Part shown: positions 20,291 to 27,985 of the stretch, piece by piece | Numbering within the stretch: the stretch's first letter is position 1 | Layout of the letters: each line of letters starts with the position of its first letter | From: Didymodactylos carnosus | Taxonomy: Eukaryota > Rotifera > Eurotatoria > Philodinida > Philodinidae | Direction of reading: 5' to 3' | NCBI GenBank assembly: GCA_905250885.1 | Contig: CAJNOQ010001848.1 | Location: forward strand, 1 to 27,985 | Length of the DNA stretch: 27,985 nt | The notes under the pieces: generated by a model | What the model was told of the DNA's origin: nothing | Databases searched by the model: none | The model's input: only the letters and a program-made list of their open reading frames with translations | Made by a program: the position numbers and the translations under genes

Positions 20291-21490
20291 GTCCTGTAGG
20301 CGAAACTTTGGATGAAATGCGACAGCGACTTCTACAAAAGAGGAATGATCAAGAACTCATTGAACAAAATCAAGAAAGTATGGCAGAGGCTCGACGATCG
20401 AAACTTGTAATGCGTTCAGAAGATGGTGGTGGTCAACGCTATCCGGAAAAGGTTATTCTACTTGCAAAAGGTATAAAAATACCATGTATCAATATAAGCC
20501 TTAAGCATGGAGCATTCAACGCAGCTACACTTCATCAAGCTGCAACAAATTTGCACAAAGAAAATTTTGGTGCGTTTAATTTTTTTATTCTAATACTTGG
20601 CTATGAAACTTGAAAGTGACGACGTTGTTCTATCCTTGAGAACAATTCGAACAAACGATACAACTATACCTTCTTTTGAAGAAAAGATTAACACTATAAA
20701 ATATATCGAACGAAAAGGAAAATAGAGCAATGAAGAAACTGATAGTCGATTATGAAAAGAAGGGATAAGAAGAGAGCAGATGACCGTAAAGAAGCAAGAA
20801 AACAGTGGACGAATGAAAAAAAAAAACACAAAACGACATCAAAAGAAAAGAGACTATCGATTAACAATAACATTTTTGATGACTCCTTGAGCTGATTTTA
20901 TTAAGCAAACCATGAAATAATTTATTTATTCTCTATATAGGAGTGTTGACAAAAGAAAAAGTAAGTGGTGCTCACAGAGCAACAACGTACTTTTAATCGA
21001 TCCAAATTAGGACGTAGCAAAGTTGACGGCTTTTAGCAATCAGTTAGCTAAACATAACGTATCTTTCAAGGCATATCAAGCATCATTTAAATATGGACCA
21101 GTTGATTCGACTGAAATAGAAGAAGACGAGAGCATGGGCGCATCTCCTAAGCGTGAAGACAATTGCATTCCATCACTTCCACCCGCCGTTCCACCACATG
21201 TACCTACTTCACCGAGCTGTTCTTCAATAACTGCTCTTGTATCCAATTCAATCATTGGACTTCGACCACAATTACCAATAGTTTTATCATCACAGCAACG
21301 CAAACAATCGCAAAGAAAAGATTCAAATGTGATAGTGCGCATAACGACAATGCAAAAGGCAGTAACTCAAACAACTTTACAAAAACAGAACAAAAATCGT
21401 ATCGAACTCATTGACAAAACAATATTACCTTTCACTTCACCTAGAAGAGAGATTCCAACATTGCAACAAGATGCATATCTCGACAGCTGA
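20291..21490 (+). CDS. DUF3987-like gene, 3' exons (intact frame)
   Basis: There are three exons. 20291-20569 (RPVGETLDEMRQRLLQKRND..., then YPEKVILLAKGIKIPCINIS...AATLHQAATNLHKENFG) is charged and helical. 20941-20960 (VLTKEK) is a 20-base mini-exon. 21011-21490 runs DVAKLTAFSNQLAKHNVSFKAYQASFKYG into an S/P/T-rich tail, with stop at 21488-21490. The introns are 579 (19712-20290), 371 (20570-20940) and 50 bases (20961-21010, GTAAGT...TTAG). Every join keeps phase, which strongly supports the model. Unlike the upstream exons, no frame break is needed here. The YPEK...ATLHQAATNLHKE part might be a small helical DNA-binding domain, but I do not recognise it. The function of the whole protein is unknown; DUF3987 proteins often accompany primase- or helicase-like modules. 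Confidence 0.6.
20604..20691 (+). repeat. Copy 1 of an 88-base dispersed direct repeat
   Basis: ATGAAACTTGAAAG...GTTGTTCTATC...TTCGAACAAACGAT...CAACTATA...GAAGAAAAGATTAA matches 21658-21743 with about 80 percent identity by eye. This copy lies inside the 371-base intron of the DUF3987-like gene. Confidence 0.75.
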
Positions 21491-21832
21491 TTATCTTTAG
21501 CATATCAAAATAATATTTCAATCCACTGATGATAAAATAAAGAAACTAGTGTCTTAACAATAGCGTGCATGAAAAATCAATTGATTCAAATACTGAGCAC
21601 CTCCAAAAGTGACACCGGAACGTCTAAAATTAGTTAAAAAGTCAAAACTGAGCACCTGAAACTTGAAAGGATCGGCATTGTTCTATCGTTTAGAAAGTTC
21701 GAACAAACGATGCAACTATATCGTCTTTCGAAGAAAAGATTAAGGCCCCCCACTCAAAAACCGATCTCAGCCCCGCCTCCTACAAATCGCATGAAATTTT
21801 TAGGATATGTTGGGGCTATGATGGACCCGACT
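21491..21832 (+). repeat. Downstream flank with copy 2 of the 88-base repeat
   Basis: Bases 21658-21743 repeat 20604-20691 (GAAACTTGAAAGG...TTCGAACAAACGATGCAACTATA...GAAGAAAAGATTAA). The word ACTGAGCACCT also occurs twice (21591 and 21647). A possible polyadenylation signal for the preceding gene is AATAAA at 21535-21540. No gene is present. Confidence 0.65.
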
Positions 21833-22458
21833 ATTCCCGCTGGAAATATGAATATGTTGTGTAGAAACACCGAGTATTTTGACAGGAAGCATGAAGTTCT
21901 TGTGAAGAAACACCAAGTATGCCAGCAGAAAATACGAAGTTCTTGTAAAGGAACGGCGAGTATTCTAGCACGAAATATGAAATTGTTGTGAACAAACGCC
22001 GAGTGTTCCAGCGGCAAATATGAAGTTCCTGTGTAAAAAAGCTCAGGATGAACTTCATACCGCCTCCTCGAATACTCGGCGTTTCTTTACGACAAGTTCA
22101 TATTTTCTGCTAGAATGCGCGGCATTTCTACACAAGAACTTCATACTTCCTGCAGGAATACTCGGTGTTTCTTCACAAGAACTTCATACTTCGTGCTGGA
22201 ATACTCGGCGTTTCTCCAGAAGAATTTCATATTTCCACCCGAAACACTCGGTGTTTCTTCACAAAAACTTCATACTTCCCGCTCTAACGCTCGGCATTTC
22301 TACACAAGAACTTCATATTTGCCGCTGGAATGCTCGGCATTTCTTCACAACAATTTCATATTTCCCGCCAGAATACTCGCCGTTCCTTTACCAGAACGTA
22401 TTTTCTGCTTGAATACTAGGCGGTTCTTCACAAGAACTTCGTATTTCCAGCTGGCATA
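21833..22458. repeat. 43-base minisatellite in two head-to-head blocks
   Basis: The unit is about 43 bases: GAACTTCATA, TTCC-GC, GAATACTCGG, then CGTTTCTTCACAA. Block 1 (about 21833-22040) holds nearly five units on the minus strand. Block 2 (22050-22458) holds nine to ten units on the plus strand. The blocks meet around 22041-22050 to form a large imperfect palindrome. Since 43 is not a multiple of 3 and the unit has few stops, long ORFs appear in several frames on both strands; these are artefacts. Units differ at 10-25 percent of positions, so the array is not freshly amplified. Confidence 0.9.
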
Positions 22459-22710
22459 ATCAGTGAGTCTTCACCCTAACTTGAATATTGACGTGATTTT
22501 CTTACTTGAGGAGAGTGTTTATGGCGAAATTGATTATGCACATTGGACAGGTTTGTGACTATGTTAAATCCGATAAAGAAAACAATGAATTATGTTTTAC
22601 CGACATGCAACAAACTGAATAACTAAATAAGAGAATAATAATAAGTCCTTGAATTCTAATTCCAAATATTTTTTTAACACAGGATAAGTTGTTGTTCCTG
22701 CGTATTCACA
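22459..22710. other. Spacer between minisatellite blocks
   Basis: This is ordinary AT-rich sequence without a gene, separating the second and third blocks of the 43-base array. It may be an insertion into a once continuous array. Confidence 0.4.
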
Positions 22711-22840
22711 GGAACTTCATATTTTCTCCCGGAAAACTCGGTGTTTCTTCACAAGAACTTCATATTTCGTGCTGGAATACTCGGCGTTTCTTTACAAGCA
22801 CTTCATACTTCCTGCCCGAATACTCCGCGTTCCTTCGCAA
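22711..22840 (+). repeat. Third block of the 43-base minisatellite
   Basis: Three units in the same orientation as block 2 (GAACTTCATATTTTCTCCCG, GAACTTCATATTTCGTGCTG and CACTTCATACTTCCTGCCCG, each followed by the CTCGG-TGTTTC half). The block ends in an A-run at 22840-22850, about 115 bases before the proposed start of the ARM-TIR gene. It therefore lies in that gene's promoter, 5' leader or first intron. Confidence 0.9.
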
Positions 22841-22966
22841 AAAAAAAAAAGTTATTGTGGATTGGAAATATTGCAACACACGGATCCACGCGCTTTTCTC
22901 GATTTTATTCATCTTATATTGGTTAAATATCTGAATATACTCCAACTAGACGACAAAGATCTTACA

Positions 22967-23608
22967 ATGTGTTCTAACGAACTTGATAAGTTTCTCCAGA
23001 CAGTAGATGGCTATGTGACAGATTTCTCTGGCTGGAATTATGTGTTCACAGACAATAAGAAATATGCGCATGAAACATTCGATTTATTTTTCAACCTACT
23101 AAGTTCAACATCAATTTTGAATGATTTACAAAATCAAGAAATTGATAAACCAAAACGAAACGCGTATCCTATAATATTTTCTATCGTTCAAACCGTGTGC
23201 AGGAGTTTAATGAGTTTTACCGTGTTTACAGATAGTGATTTTGATTCTTATATACCGCTCCTTGAAGCATGTATCACATATATCAGTCGTGATTTTGAAT
23301 CGTTGGACACAACCATGAACGATCAACTTCAGTCATTGACTAGCAACGATGATCCAGATCACTCTCTTCCGTCCGGGCTTCAAGACATATTGACGCTTCC
23401 ACTAAATGCATTGATAACCAATACTATATTAGTTTTAATTAATACCTTGGCCGATAAAACCGTTCTTGTTCCACTTTTTGTTAAGACGGGATATCCAAAA
23501 GCTGTGTTGAATTGGATTACACTTTCATATTTGTCTGAGTCTTCACAAGATTCGATTATGTACATAATTAATAATATAGCACGCATGATATTGGTGCCGA
23601 TACTCTAA
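22967..23608 (+). CDS. ARM-repeat N-terminal part of a TIR protein (ends at a frameshift)
   Basis: The proposed start is ATG at 22967 (MCSNELDKFLQTVDGY); the open frame upstream of it runs into the minisatellite and is not protein-like. The roughly 200 residues are helical and armadillo-like: GLQDILTLPLNALITNTILVLINTLADKTVL, then GYPKAVLNWITLSYLSESSQDSIMYIINNIAR. The frame ends at TAA (23606-23608). At about 23583, however, a one-base shift continues the same repeat as HDIGADTLNMNDALSALQTF in the next frame, giving the expected motif NIARHDIGADTLN. This is therefore the front of the protein encoded by the next entry. Either one base is missing from the assembly or the gene is broken. Start codon uncertain; an earlier exon is possible. 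Confidence 0.72.
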   Translation: MCSNELDKFLQTVDGYVTDFSGWNYVFTDNKKYAHETFDLFFNLLSSTSILNDLQNQEIDKPKRNAYPIIFSIVQTVCRSLMSFTVFTDSDFDSYIPLLEACITYISRDFESLDTTMNDQLQSLTSNDDPDHSLPSGLQDILTLPLNALITNTILVLINTLADKTVLVPLFVKTGYPKAVLNWITLSYLSESSQDSIMYIINNIARMILVPIL

Positions 23609-24903
23609 ATATGAATGATGCACTATCAGCGTTACAAACATTTAAAGAAAATATTCTAGACAAGCGAAGAGATTCTCAAATCGAAAGTCAAGGTCTGGAC
23701 ACAAGTTTAGTGTATTCTATGACAGTTGCACTTTTATCTGATCCAGAACAAATTAAAAAAGGTTTTAGAACAATGAACACAACACTTGATCAATTGCTAC
23801 GAATGGTGATTGAAACAGCTATAATCGAAGAATATTGCGGTTATCATTTATCGGAACCACTTGTTGTATTAACAAAATTATTTATGAATGATGATGTTGT
23901 TGATTATGTACTTAAGCATGCACAAGTTGAAAAAGACGACAACAAAAATAAATCGAATCTACAAATATTTTGCGATACGTTAATATTCCACACAGACATG
24001 CTAAATAACGAGAAACACGACAGCGCCAGTTCCAATGACAGTGGCAGCGAAACTAAAAATGAAGACGAAAATGAAAAGAATCCTATGTTGAAACAGTTAA
24101 TAAGAATTGCCTTATGTAATCTGTTGTGGAGTGTTTCATTTCATAATCAGTATAAGAACGAAATGAGAGAAAATGATGGATTTATGAATACTGTTAAATA
24201 TTTAGCTGCAAATGGGGAAGTTTCACTTCAACAATTCGTACCAAAACATCTGTCAAGTATAAAGAAAGCAGCTGATGGCATATTGTGGAACTTAAACGAA
24301 TCAATCCCAGGTGCAAAACCAAAAAGCTTTCAAAAAAGTACTCCGGAAAACACAGCAACAACGAATATCAGCAAGACACCATTGGTAATGATCAGCTATT
24401 CGCATGAGGACGATACCTTTTGTAGAAATCTCGACCATGCATTAATAGAAAATGCTCAACTTGATGCATGGACTGATTATAAGGATAATGATGTTCAATT
24501 ACAAAAAGACGTTTCACATACAGATAATTTATGGGAAAATATCGCAAATGTAATGGAAGCATCGGATATCATTCTTTTATTAATAACAAAAGATTACTTT
24601 AATAGTAATTCATGCCGACAAGAAGCTGAATATCCTAAATATCCATTGAAAAAGCGTATTATCCCAATCTATTTAACAAACGACTACGAAGCACGAGGAT
24701 GGCTTGGAATTATGATTGCTGGACAAAAACATATTCGATTCGGTAGAAAAACGTTTGATTCAACGATAATAGAATTGATTAAACGAATTACGGATTGTGT
24801 ACCAGCGAAAACAACGATACAAAATCGAGCAGAAAGCGCTCGAGTGTTGCCTCAATTAGTAGTAGAAAATATAGCGAGAACAAAACCGAACAGTAAGGAA
24901 TAA
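23584..24903 (+). CDS. ARM-TIR domain protein, bdelloid type
   Basis: From the frameshift the protein runs HDIGADTLNMNDALS onward; the first ATG in this frame is 23611. Residues below are counted from it. Residues 1-245 continue the armadillo region (ALCNLLWSVSFHNQYKNEM, KKAADGILWNLNES). Residues about 258-395 are a TIR domain: LVMISYSHEDDTFCRNL (strand A and first helix), LDAWTDYKDND, DNLWENIANVMEASDIILLLITKDYF, NSNSCRQEAEY, then RIIPIYL and ARGWLGIMIAGQKHIRF. The glutamate of SCRQE (E338) sits where SARM1-type TIR domains have the catalytic NADase glutamate. The family is very large in bdelloid rotifers. The role is inferred as stress or immune signalling, possibly by NAD cleavage. The ORF stops at TAA 24901-24903, but a good donor (ACA|GTAAGG, 24893) just before it could splice to the SAM-like exon at 25377. 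Confidence 0.85.
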   Translation, partial: HDIGADTLNMNDALSALQTFKENILDKRRDSQIESQGLDTSLVYSMTVALLSDPEQIKKGFRTMNTTLDQLLRMVIETAIIEEYCGYHLSEPLVVLTKLFMNDDVVDYVLKHAQVEKDDNKNKSNLQIFCDTLIFHTDMLNNEKHDSASSNDSGSETKNEDENEKNPMLKQLIRIALCNLLWSVSFHNQYKNEMRENDGFMNTVKYLAANGEVSLQQFVPKHLSSIKKAADGILWNLNESIPGAKPKSFQKSTPENTATTNISKTPLVMISYSHEDDTFCRNLDHALIENAQLDAWTDYKDNDVQLQKDVSHTDNLWENIANVMEASDIILLLITKDYFNSNSCRQEAEYPKYPLKKRIIPIYLTNDYEARGWLGIMIAGQKHIRFGRKTFDSTIIELIKRITDCVPAKTTIQNRAESARVLPQLVVENIARTKPNSKE

Positions 24904-25376
24904 AAGAAAAATTACTTCTAATATGTTTACTAGCCAACAAATGATGCGAACAAGTTCGGCTTGAAAGTGATGGAAGCAAAAATAAAGTGCGACGTCAAAG
25001 GGCTAACGCATTCCTTTTCTTGATAAAAGACGAGCTTTCCTTGTTCCAAATATAGTTAAAACGGCTTTGGACTTTGATAAAAATTCATCAAAGACTGTTG
25101 CATAGTGTGTCCCACTCAATCTGTTGGGATTCGTGTTGTTTGTAATATGCTTTGATAATATCAACTTTGCACCACAGTCAATGCGAATACCAGCGGATGC
25201 TCCTGTAATGAATGCCATACCGATAGTAGAAATCGGAGTTTCAATAGCATCTACATGATACTTTGTTCCACCTGACGGCAATATTGAAACTTTTATTTCT
25301 TTTATCCTTCAAGTTCTCTTAGCGTGAGCATAAGGTCTTTCTAGGGTTTGCTTGCCTATATTCAGAATATTTGTAG
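24893..25376 (+). other. Possible 484-base intron with an antisense ORF
   Basis: GTAAGG at 24893 and TTTGTAG at 25370-25376 would join the TIR frame (phase 1, leftover A) to TG-CTA-CAG in the frame of the next exon. On the minus strand, 25281-25003 holds an open frame of about 92 codons without a proper ATG (VSILPSGGTKYHVDAIETPISTIG...GASAGIRIDCGAKLILSKH...GTHYATVFDEFL). Its composition looks protein-like, but I do not recognise it. It could be an inserted exon fragment of an unrelated gene or chance. Confidence 0.4.
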
Positions 25377-25813
25377 TGCTACAGTCTTCCAATGACACTT
25401 TGGCCATCAGGACTACATGTGCCTCCAGACAACAACAGCCACGAAAATCAGTCGATCACTGGACATTAGAAGACATTAATCACTGGTTTAGTCTGAATCA
25501 TATTCAACCAGAATTACGTTCATTATTTACACTTCCGACTGGAACGGCCATGGTCCGTTATGCTGATTACTTAAAATGCAATGATAAGAAAGAATATGAA
25601 GCAAAATGTACAAAATTCGAAGATAAATATCATAAAAAATTAGATGCTGATCAGTTTTTTATCTTTGAAGATGCCTTGTGTCAGCTAAGTGATGAATATG
25701 GAAAGATGAGACAACCGTCAGGACAGGAACTAACACCTCCAGATCATCCACAACCGTCACAACAACGTCAACAGCCAAATCTGAGAACTTCACGATTCTG
25801 TATAATCATATAG
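25377..25813 (+). CDS. SAM-like domain exon, probable C-terminus of the ARM-TIR gene
   Basis: The frame (open from 25352) encodes a short Q/R/S-rich linker. A compact helical domain follows, from SVDHWTLEDINHWFSLNHI through LRSLFTLPTGTAMVRYADYL, DKYHKKLDADQFFIFEDALCQL. W-T-x-E-D-I-x-x-W-F at the start and a G followed by a hydrophobic helix in the middle resemble SAM domains, as does the length of about 80 residues. A proline/glutamine-rich tail ends at TAG (25811-25813). The TTGTAG acceptor at 25371-25376 is phase-compatible with the donor at the end of the TIR region, so I infer one gene with the order ARM-TIR-SAM. It could instead be a separate small protein; no good ATG opens it. Confidence 0.6.
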
Positions 25814-26539
25814 AACTTGATTGAAATCATACGCCGCTAAAGCACGCAACAGACGATATGTGGTTTACGGACACCTTGTACCTTATTTAAACAACATTCA
25901 CTGCATATTTTTTGAAATCTTATTATGAAAAATAATATAGTTGTTCCCGATTTCTTATGCCTCATGTACAGTATTCATATTACAAAATCAGAAATACATG
26001 AAATTGAATAAAACCTTCTGAGATTTTTTTTAAAGTTATAAAATTACGCTCTCAAGAAATACATTTTATGCCCCTATTCTACAGCGTTTCACTGTTTGTA
26101 AGGATAGATATAATAGAATTCCAAAGCTCAAAATACAACCAATTAAATCCAATAAACAGCTGTATAATTAAAATTACAAATAAAATTGAATAAAGGTTTT
26201 TATGAGAATAAGTTGTTGATTGTGATCGATCTGAATATTGTACACTTGCTATATCGTCTGTCGCAAGTGTACGCAACTATGACTATGTGTATCGTACTAT
26301 CTATATATCTATACGTATCTATATATCTATGTAGTTTAGCAGTAAGCTATGTACAGGTAAAATAAAAATACGGAGATGAATAAGTAACTAAATCGGCAAA
26401 TAGCAAATAAATGATTCAACCATTCTGTCCTAATTATTAGGTCATTAATACGCCAAATCAAATGCGTGAATATCACTAGTGACTCATTTAACGTAATGAT
26501 ATTTATATAGACGATTACATATAAGAAATGTTTTCTTTT
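25814..26539. other. 3' flank, microsatellite and low-confidence ORFs
   Basis: AATAAA at 26008-26013 could terminate the TIR/SAM transcript. On the minus strand 26276-26079 an open frame contains a hydrophobic, possibly membrane-spanning stretch (LYSILFVILIIQLFIGFNWLYF) but has no ATG; it may be a last exon or chance. A TATCTATA-type microsatellite lies at 26299-26333. Confidence 0.4.
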
Positions 26540-26574
26540 GCGAGCTTTCGCTCTCTCCGAGAGCATCAGCAGGC
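26540..26574 (-). ncRNA. Degenerate hammerhead ribozyme core
   Basis: The minus strand reads GCCTGCTGAT, then GCTCTC-GGA-GAGAGC (a 6-base-pair stem), then GAAA, then GCTCGC. The stem-GAAA-GCTCGC part equals that of the motif at 5321-5354. The CUGAUGA box is damaged: CTGAT runs directly into the stem, without GA. It lies downstream of the Penelope-like coding remnant on the same strand, the expected position for a terminal-repeat ribozyme. It is probably inactive. Confidence 0.5.
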
Positions 26575-26696
26575 AATTTTTTATTCAAATTTCGTTATTA
26601 TTTACATTAACTATAAGGCCTCATTCATAAATTATGAGTTAACCTTTCATTCTAGTGCTTCCTTTTAGCCAATACAATATTGTTCCTTCACTGTCA

Positions 26697-27106
26697 TTAT
26701 ATTACTGTTTTCAATGAGATCTCATTGAAAGCCCAATGTTGAAATTTGGTCGTTAGTAATGTCTCTTTAATTTCATGTTTTTTTCCATTTATTTCAAATG
26801 ATATTGTTGATGGTTCATTAAAATTCAATGAATGATTTAGAGTTCTCATATGCTGTATCGCTTTTGAACTGACATCAATTTTTTTCCAGTTCTCCTTATG
26901 TTGTTCCATTCTAACATTTATATTCTTTCCTGTTTGTCCAAGTATAGTTCATGGCAATCATTACATTCAGTATAGTATACCACACCAACTTCCTATTTGT
27001 TAATTCCTTTCAGTTGTTTTGTAAAATGGTGTCCGATTGTTTGTTTGTTTTTAAAAATAATCCGACATTCAATTTTGATATTTTTCATTAATTTCTTAAA
27101 TTTTTT
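26697..27106 (-). pseudogene. Penelope-like element, GIY-YIG endonuclease end
   Basis: Read on the minus strand, the frame begins KKFKKLMKNIKIECRIIFKNKQTIGHHFTKQL, the linker between reverse transcriptase and nuclease in Penelope-like proteins. It passes an in-frame TAG and gives VGVVYYTECNDCHELYL. A one-base loss then shifts the frame to GQTGKNINVRMEQHKENW, then SSKAIQHMRTLNHSLNFNEPS, ending at 26697. The GIY-YIG features are present: VYYTEC..C for the first motif, YLGQTG for YIG, an arginine in NVRMEQH, the histidines, and an E in FNEPS. The reverse transcriptase part is missing upstream; the foldback element at 27133 starts there. GIY-YIG is carried by the endonuclease-plus branches of Penelope-like elements, not by the EN-lacking Athena elements described from bdelloid telomeres. 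Inactive remnant. Confidence 0.8.
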
Positions 27107-27132
27107 TCACCCTCGTAAGTTTTATAAAAAAC

Positions 27133-27744
27133 GTTGGGGGCCTTCCCGGAAGGCCCCCAACGGTCCAGTCTCTTTTGAGACGAAACCTAGTGGATTATAG
27201 ATTATCAACTATGCTGATTTCGAATATGACTATGGCAGCTGCCCATAGGTCTCCGGAGATCCTGCTTTCAGAAAACCAGTTTTTCGGAAACTCTAAAAAA
27301 TAACCAAAACCTATCTTAATAAGGCATAATTGTAACCTGCACATTTCTAATTAAAATGAGACATCTCCCAGCTCCACACGACCTTTCTTTGCAAAGTTAT
27401 AGAGTTTACAAGAAAAGCCCTAAATTCATTTTTCGTTTTTCTTCTGTTCCGAGGTGACAATGAACATTTAGGGCTTTTCTTGTAAGATCTATAACTTTGC
27501 AAAGAAAGGTCGTGTGGAGCTGGGAGATGTCTCATTTTAATTAGAAATGTGCAGGTTACAATTATGCCTTATTAAGATAGGTTTTGGTTATTTTTTAGAG
27601 TTTCCGAAAAACTGGTTTTCTGAAAGCAGGATCTCCGGAGACCTATGGGCAGCTGCCATAGTCATATTCGAAATCAGCATAGTTGATAATCTATAATCCA
27701 CTAGGTTTCGTCTCAAAAGCGATTGGACAGTTGGGGGCCTTCCC
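27133..27744. mobile_element. Foldback element with two nearly identical arms of about 280 bases
   Basis: The left arm (about 27146-27425) and right arm (about 27466-27744) are inverted copies with only scattered mismatches, around a spacer of about 40 bases. Long exact blocks run through GCAGCTGCCCATAGG, TCTCCGGAGATCC and CAAAGAAAGGTCGTGTGG. The left end is preceded by an extra copy of the right terminus, so 27133-27161 is itself a perfect 29-base palindrome (GTTGGGGGCCTTCC-C-GGAAGGCCCCCAAC). GTTGGGGGCCTTCCC therefore occurs as a direct repeat at 27133-27147 and 27730-27744. There is no coding capacity, and no separate target duplication was resolved. Confidence 0.9.
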
Positions 27745-27985
27745 TCGTTAGTATATTTAATATAATTGAAAAACATTTTTGTAAAAACATTTTACATACA
27801 AGTATCGTTCATCTTCGATTCACTGACCCTTGACTGAAAATGGATTTTTAGCGATGATTTGGTGTTAGTACGCGCTTAGCTTTTTAAAGGGATGGAGAAA
27901 CACGAAATTTTTGTTTATTTATGTGTATGACTGCATTAGATCCAATGACATATGACGTGTTGAAGGACATATTTCCTAGGATTTG
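27745..27985. repeat. Penelope-like tail (copy 2, empty TTAA site) and window end
   Basis: 27750-27797 (GTATATTTAATATAATTG, AAAAACATTTTTGT, AAAAACATTTTACA) matches both flanks of the TTAA element and shows its uninterrupted target at 27757-27760. Near the window end an ATG at 27947 opens a frame MTYDVLKDIFPR that runs off the edge; too little is visible to judge it. Confidence 0.6.

Noticed and set aside
21833..22458. CRISPR-like array of repeats
   Set aside because: The repeats are contiguous without unique spacers, diverged and eukaryotic in context: a minisatellite.
22020..22459. Overlapping ORFs of 114-130 codons
   Set aside because: They are three-frame readings of the 43-base minisatellite; the same peptides rotate between frames and there is no start context.
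27347..27776. Two 62-codon minus-strand ORFs
   Set aside because: Both fall in the arms of the 27133-27744 foldback element and mirror each other.

Overview
The window reads as a transposon-rich accessory stretch of an animal nuclear genome, most likely a bdelloid rotifer. I infer this from the strong AT bias, short GT-AG introns (50 and 125 bases are visible), the bdelloid-style TIR-domain protein with its SYSHEDD, SCRQE and RGWLG motifs, and the mix of hAT, Mutator-like and Penelope-like remnants with many foldback elements. No operons, bacterial promoters, rRNA, tRNA or CRISPR arrays were seen. The organism assignment is an inference.

Layout. 1-2240: a 35-base tandem repeat, then two adjacent palindromic elements. 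2764-3858 (minus): a broken hAT transposase. 4034-5274: a TTAA-flanked element with 131-base inverted ends and an 84-codon ORF, inserted into a Penelope-like tail that carries a hammerhead-ribozyme core (5321-5354). 6331-6588 and 7539-7743: two hAT-type MITEs with 8-base target duplications. 8448-9105: the last two exons of a host-like gene, possibly F-box/LRR-like. 9780-10503: the 3' end of a second hAT element. 11470-14135: nested foldback elements, including a 100-base hAT MITE and a deleted Mutator-like element that keeps the end of its transposase. 14140-18350 is largely empty.

18351-21490 (plus) is a multi-exon gene with a DUF3987-like region. Its splice phases agree, but it carries three single-base frameshifts and one in-frame stop. 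21833-22840 is a 43-base minisatellite in two opposed blocks plus a third block. The third block abuts an ARM-TIR gene (22967-24903, one frameshift). A phase-compatible 484-base intron could join that gene to a SAM-like exon (25377-25813). This gives the parts of SARM1 in a different order (ARM-TIR-SAM), with the putative NADase glutamate kept.

26540-27106 (minus) is a Penelope-like remnant with a GIY-YIG nuclease domain and a degenerate hammerhead core downstream. 27133-27744 is a foldback element with nearly identical arms of about 280 bases. 27751-27800 is a second copy of the Penelope-like tail and preserves the empty TTAA site of the 4034-5274 element.

The genes do not form a pathway. 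The two host-like loci (TIR and DUF3987-like) sit among decaying mobile DNA. The recurrent single-base frameshifts in unrelated genes mean that assembly indel error has to be weighed against real decay.
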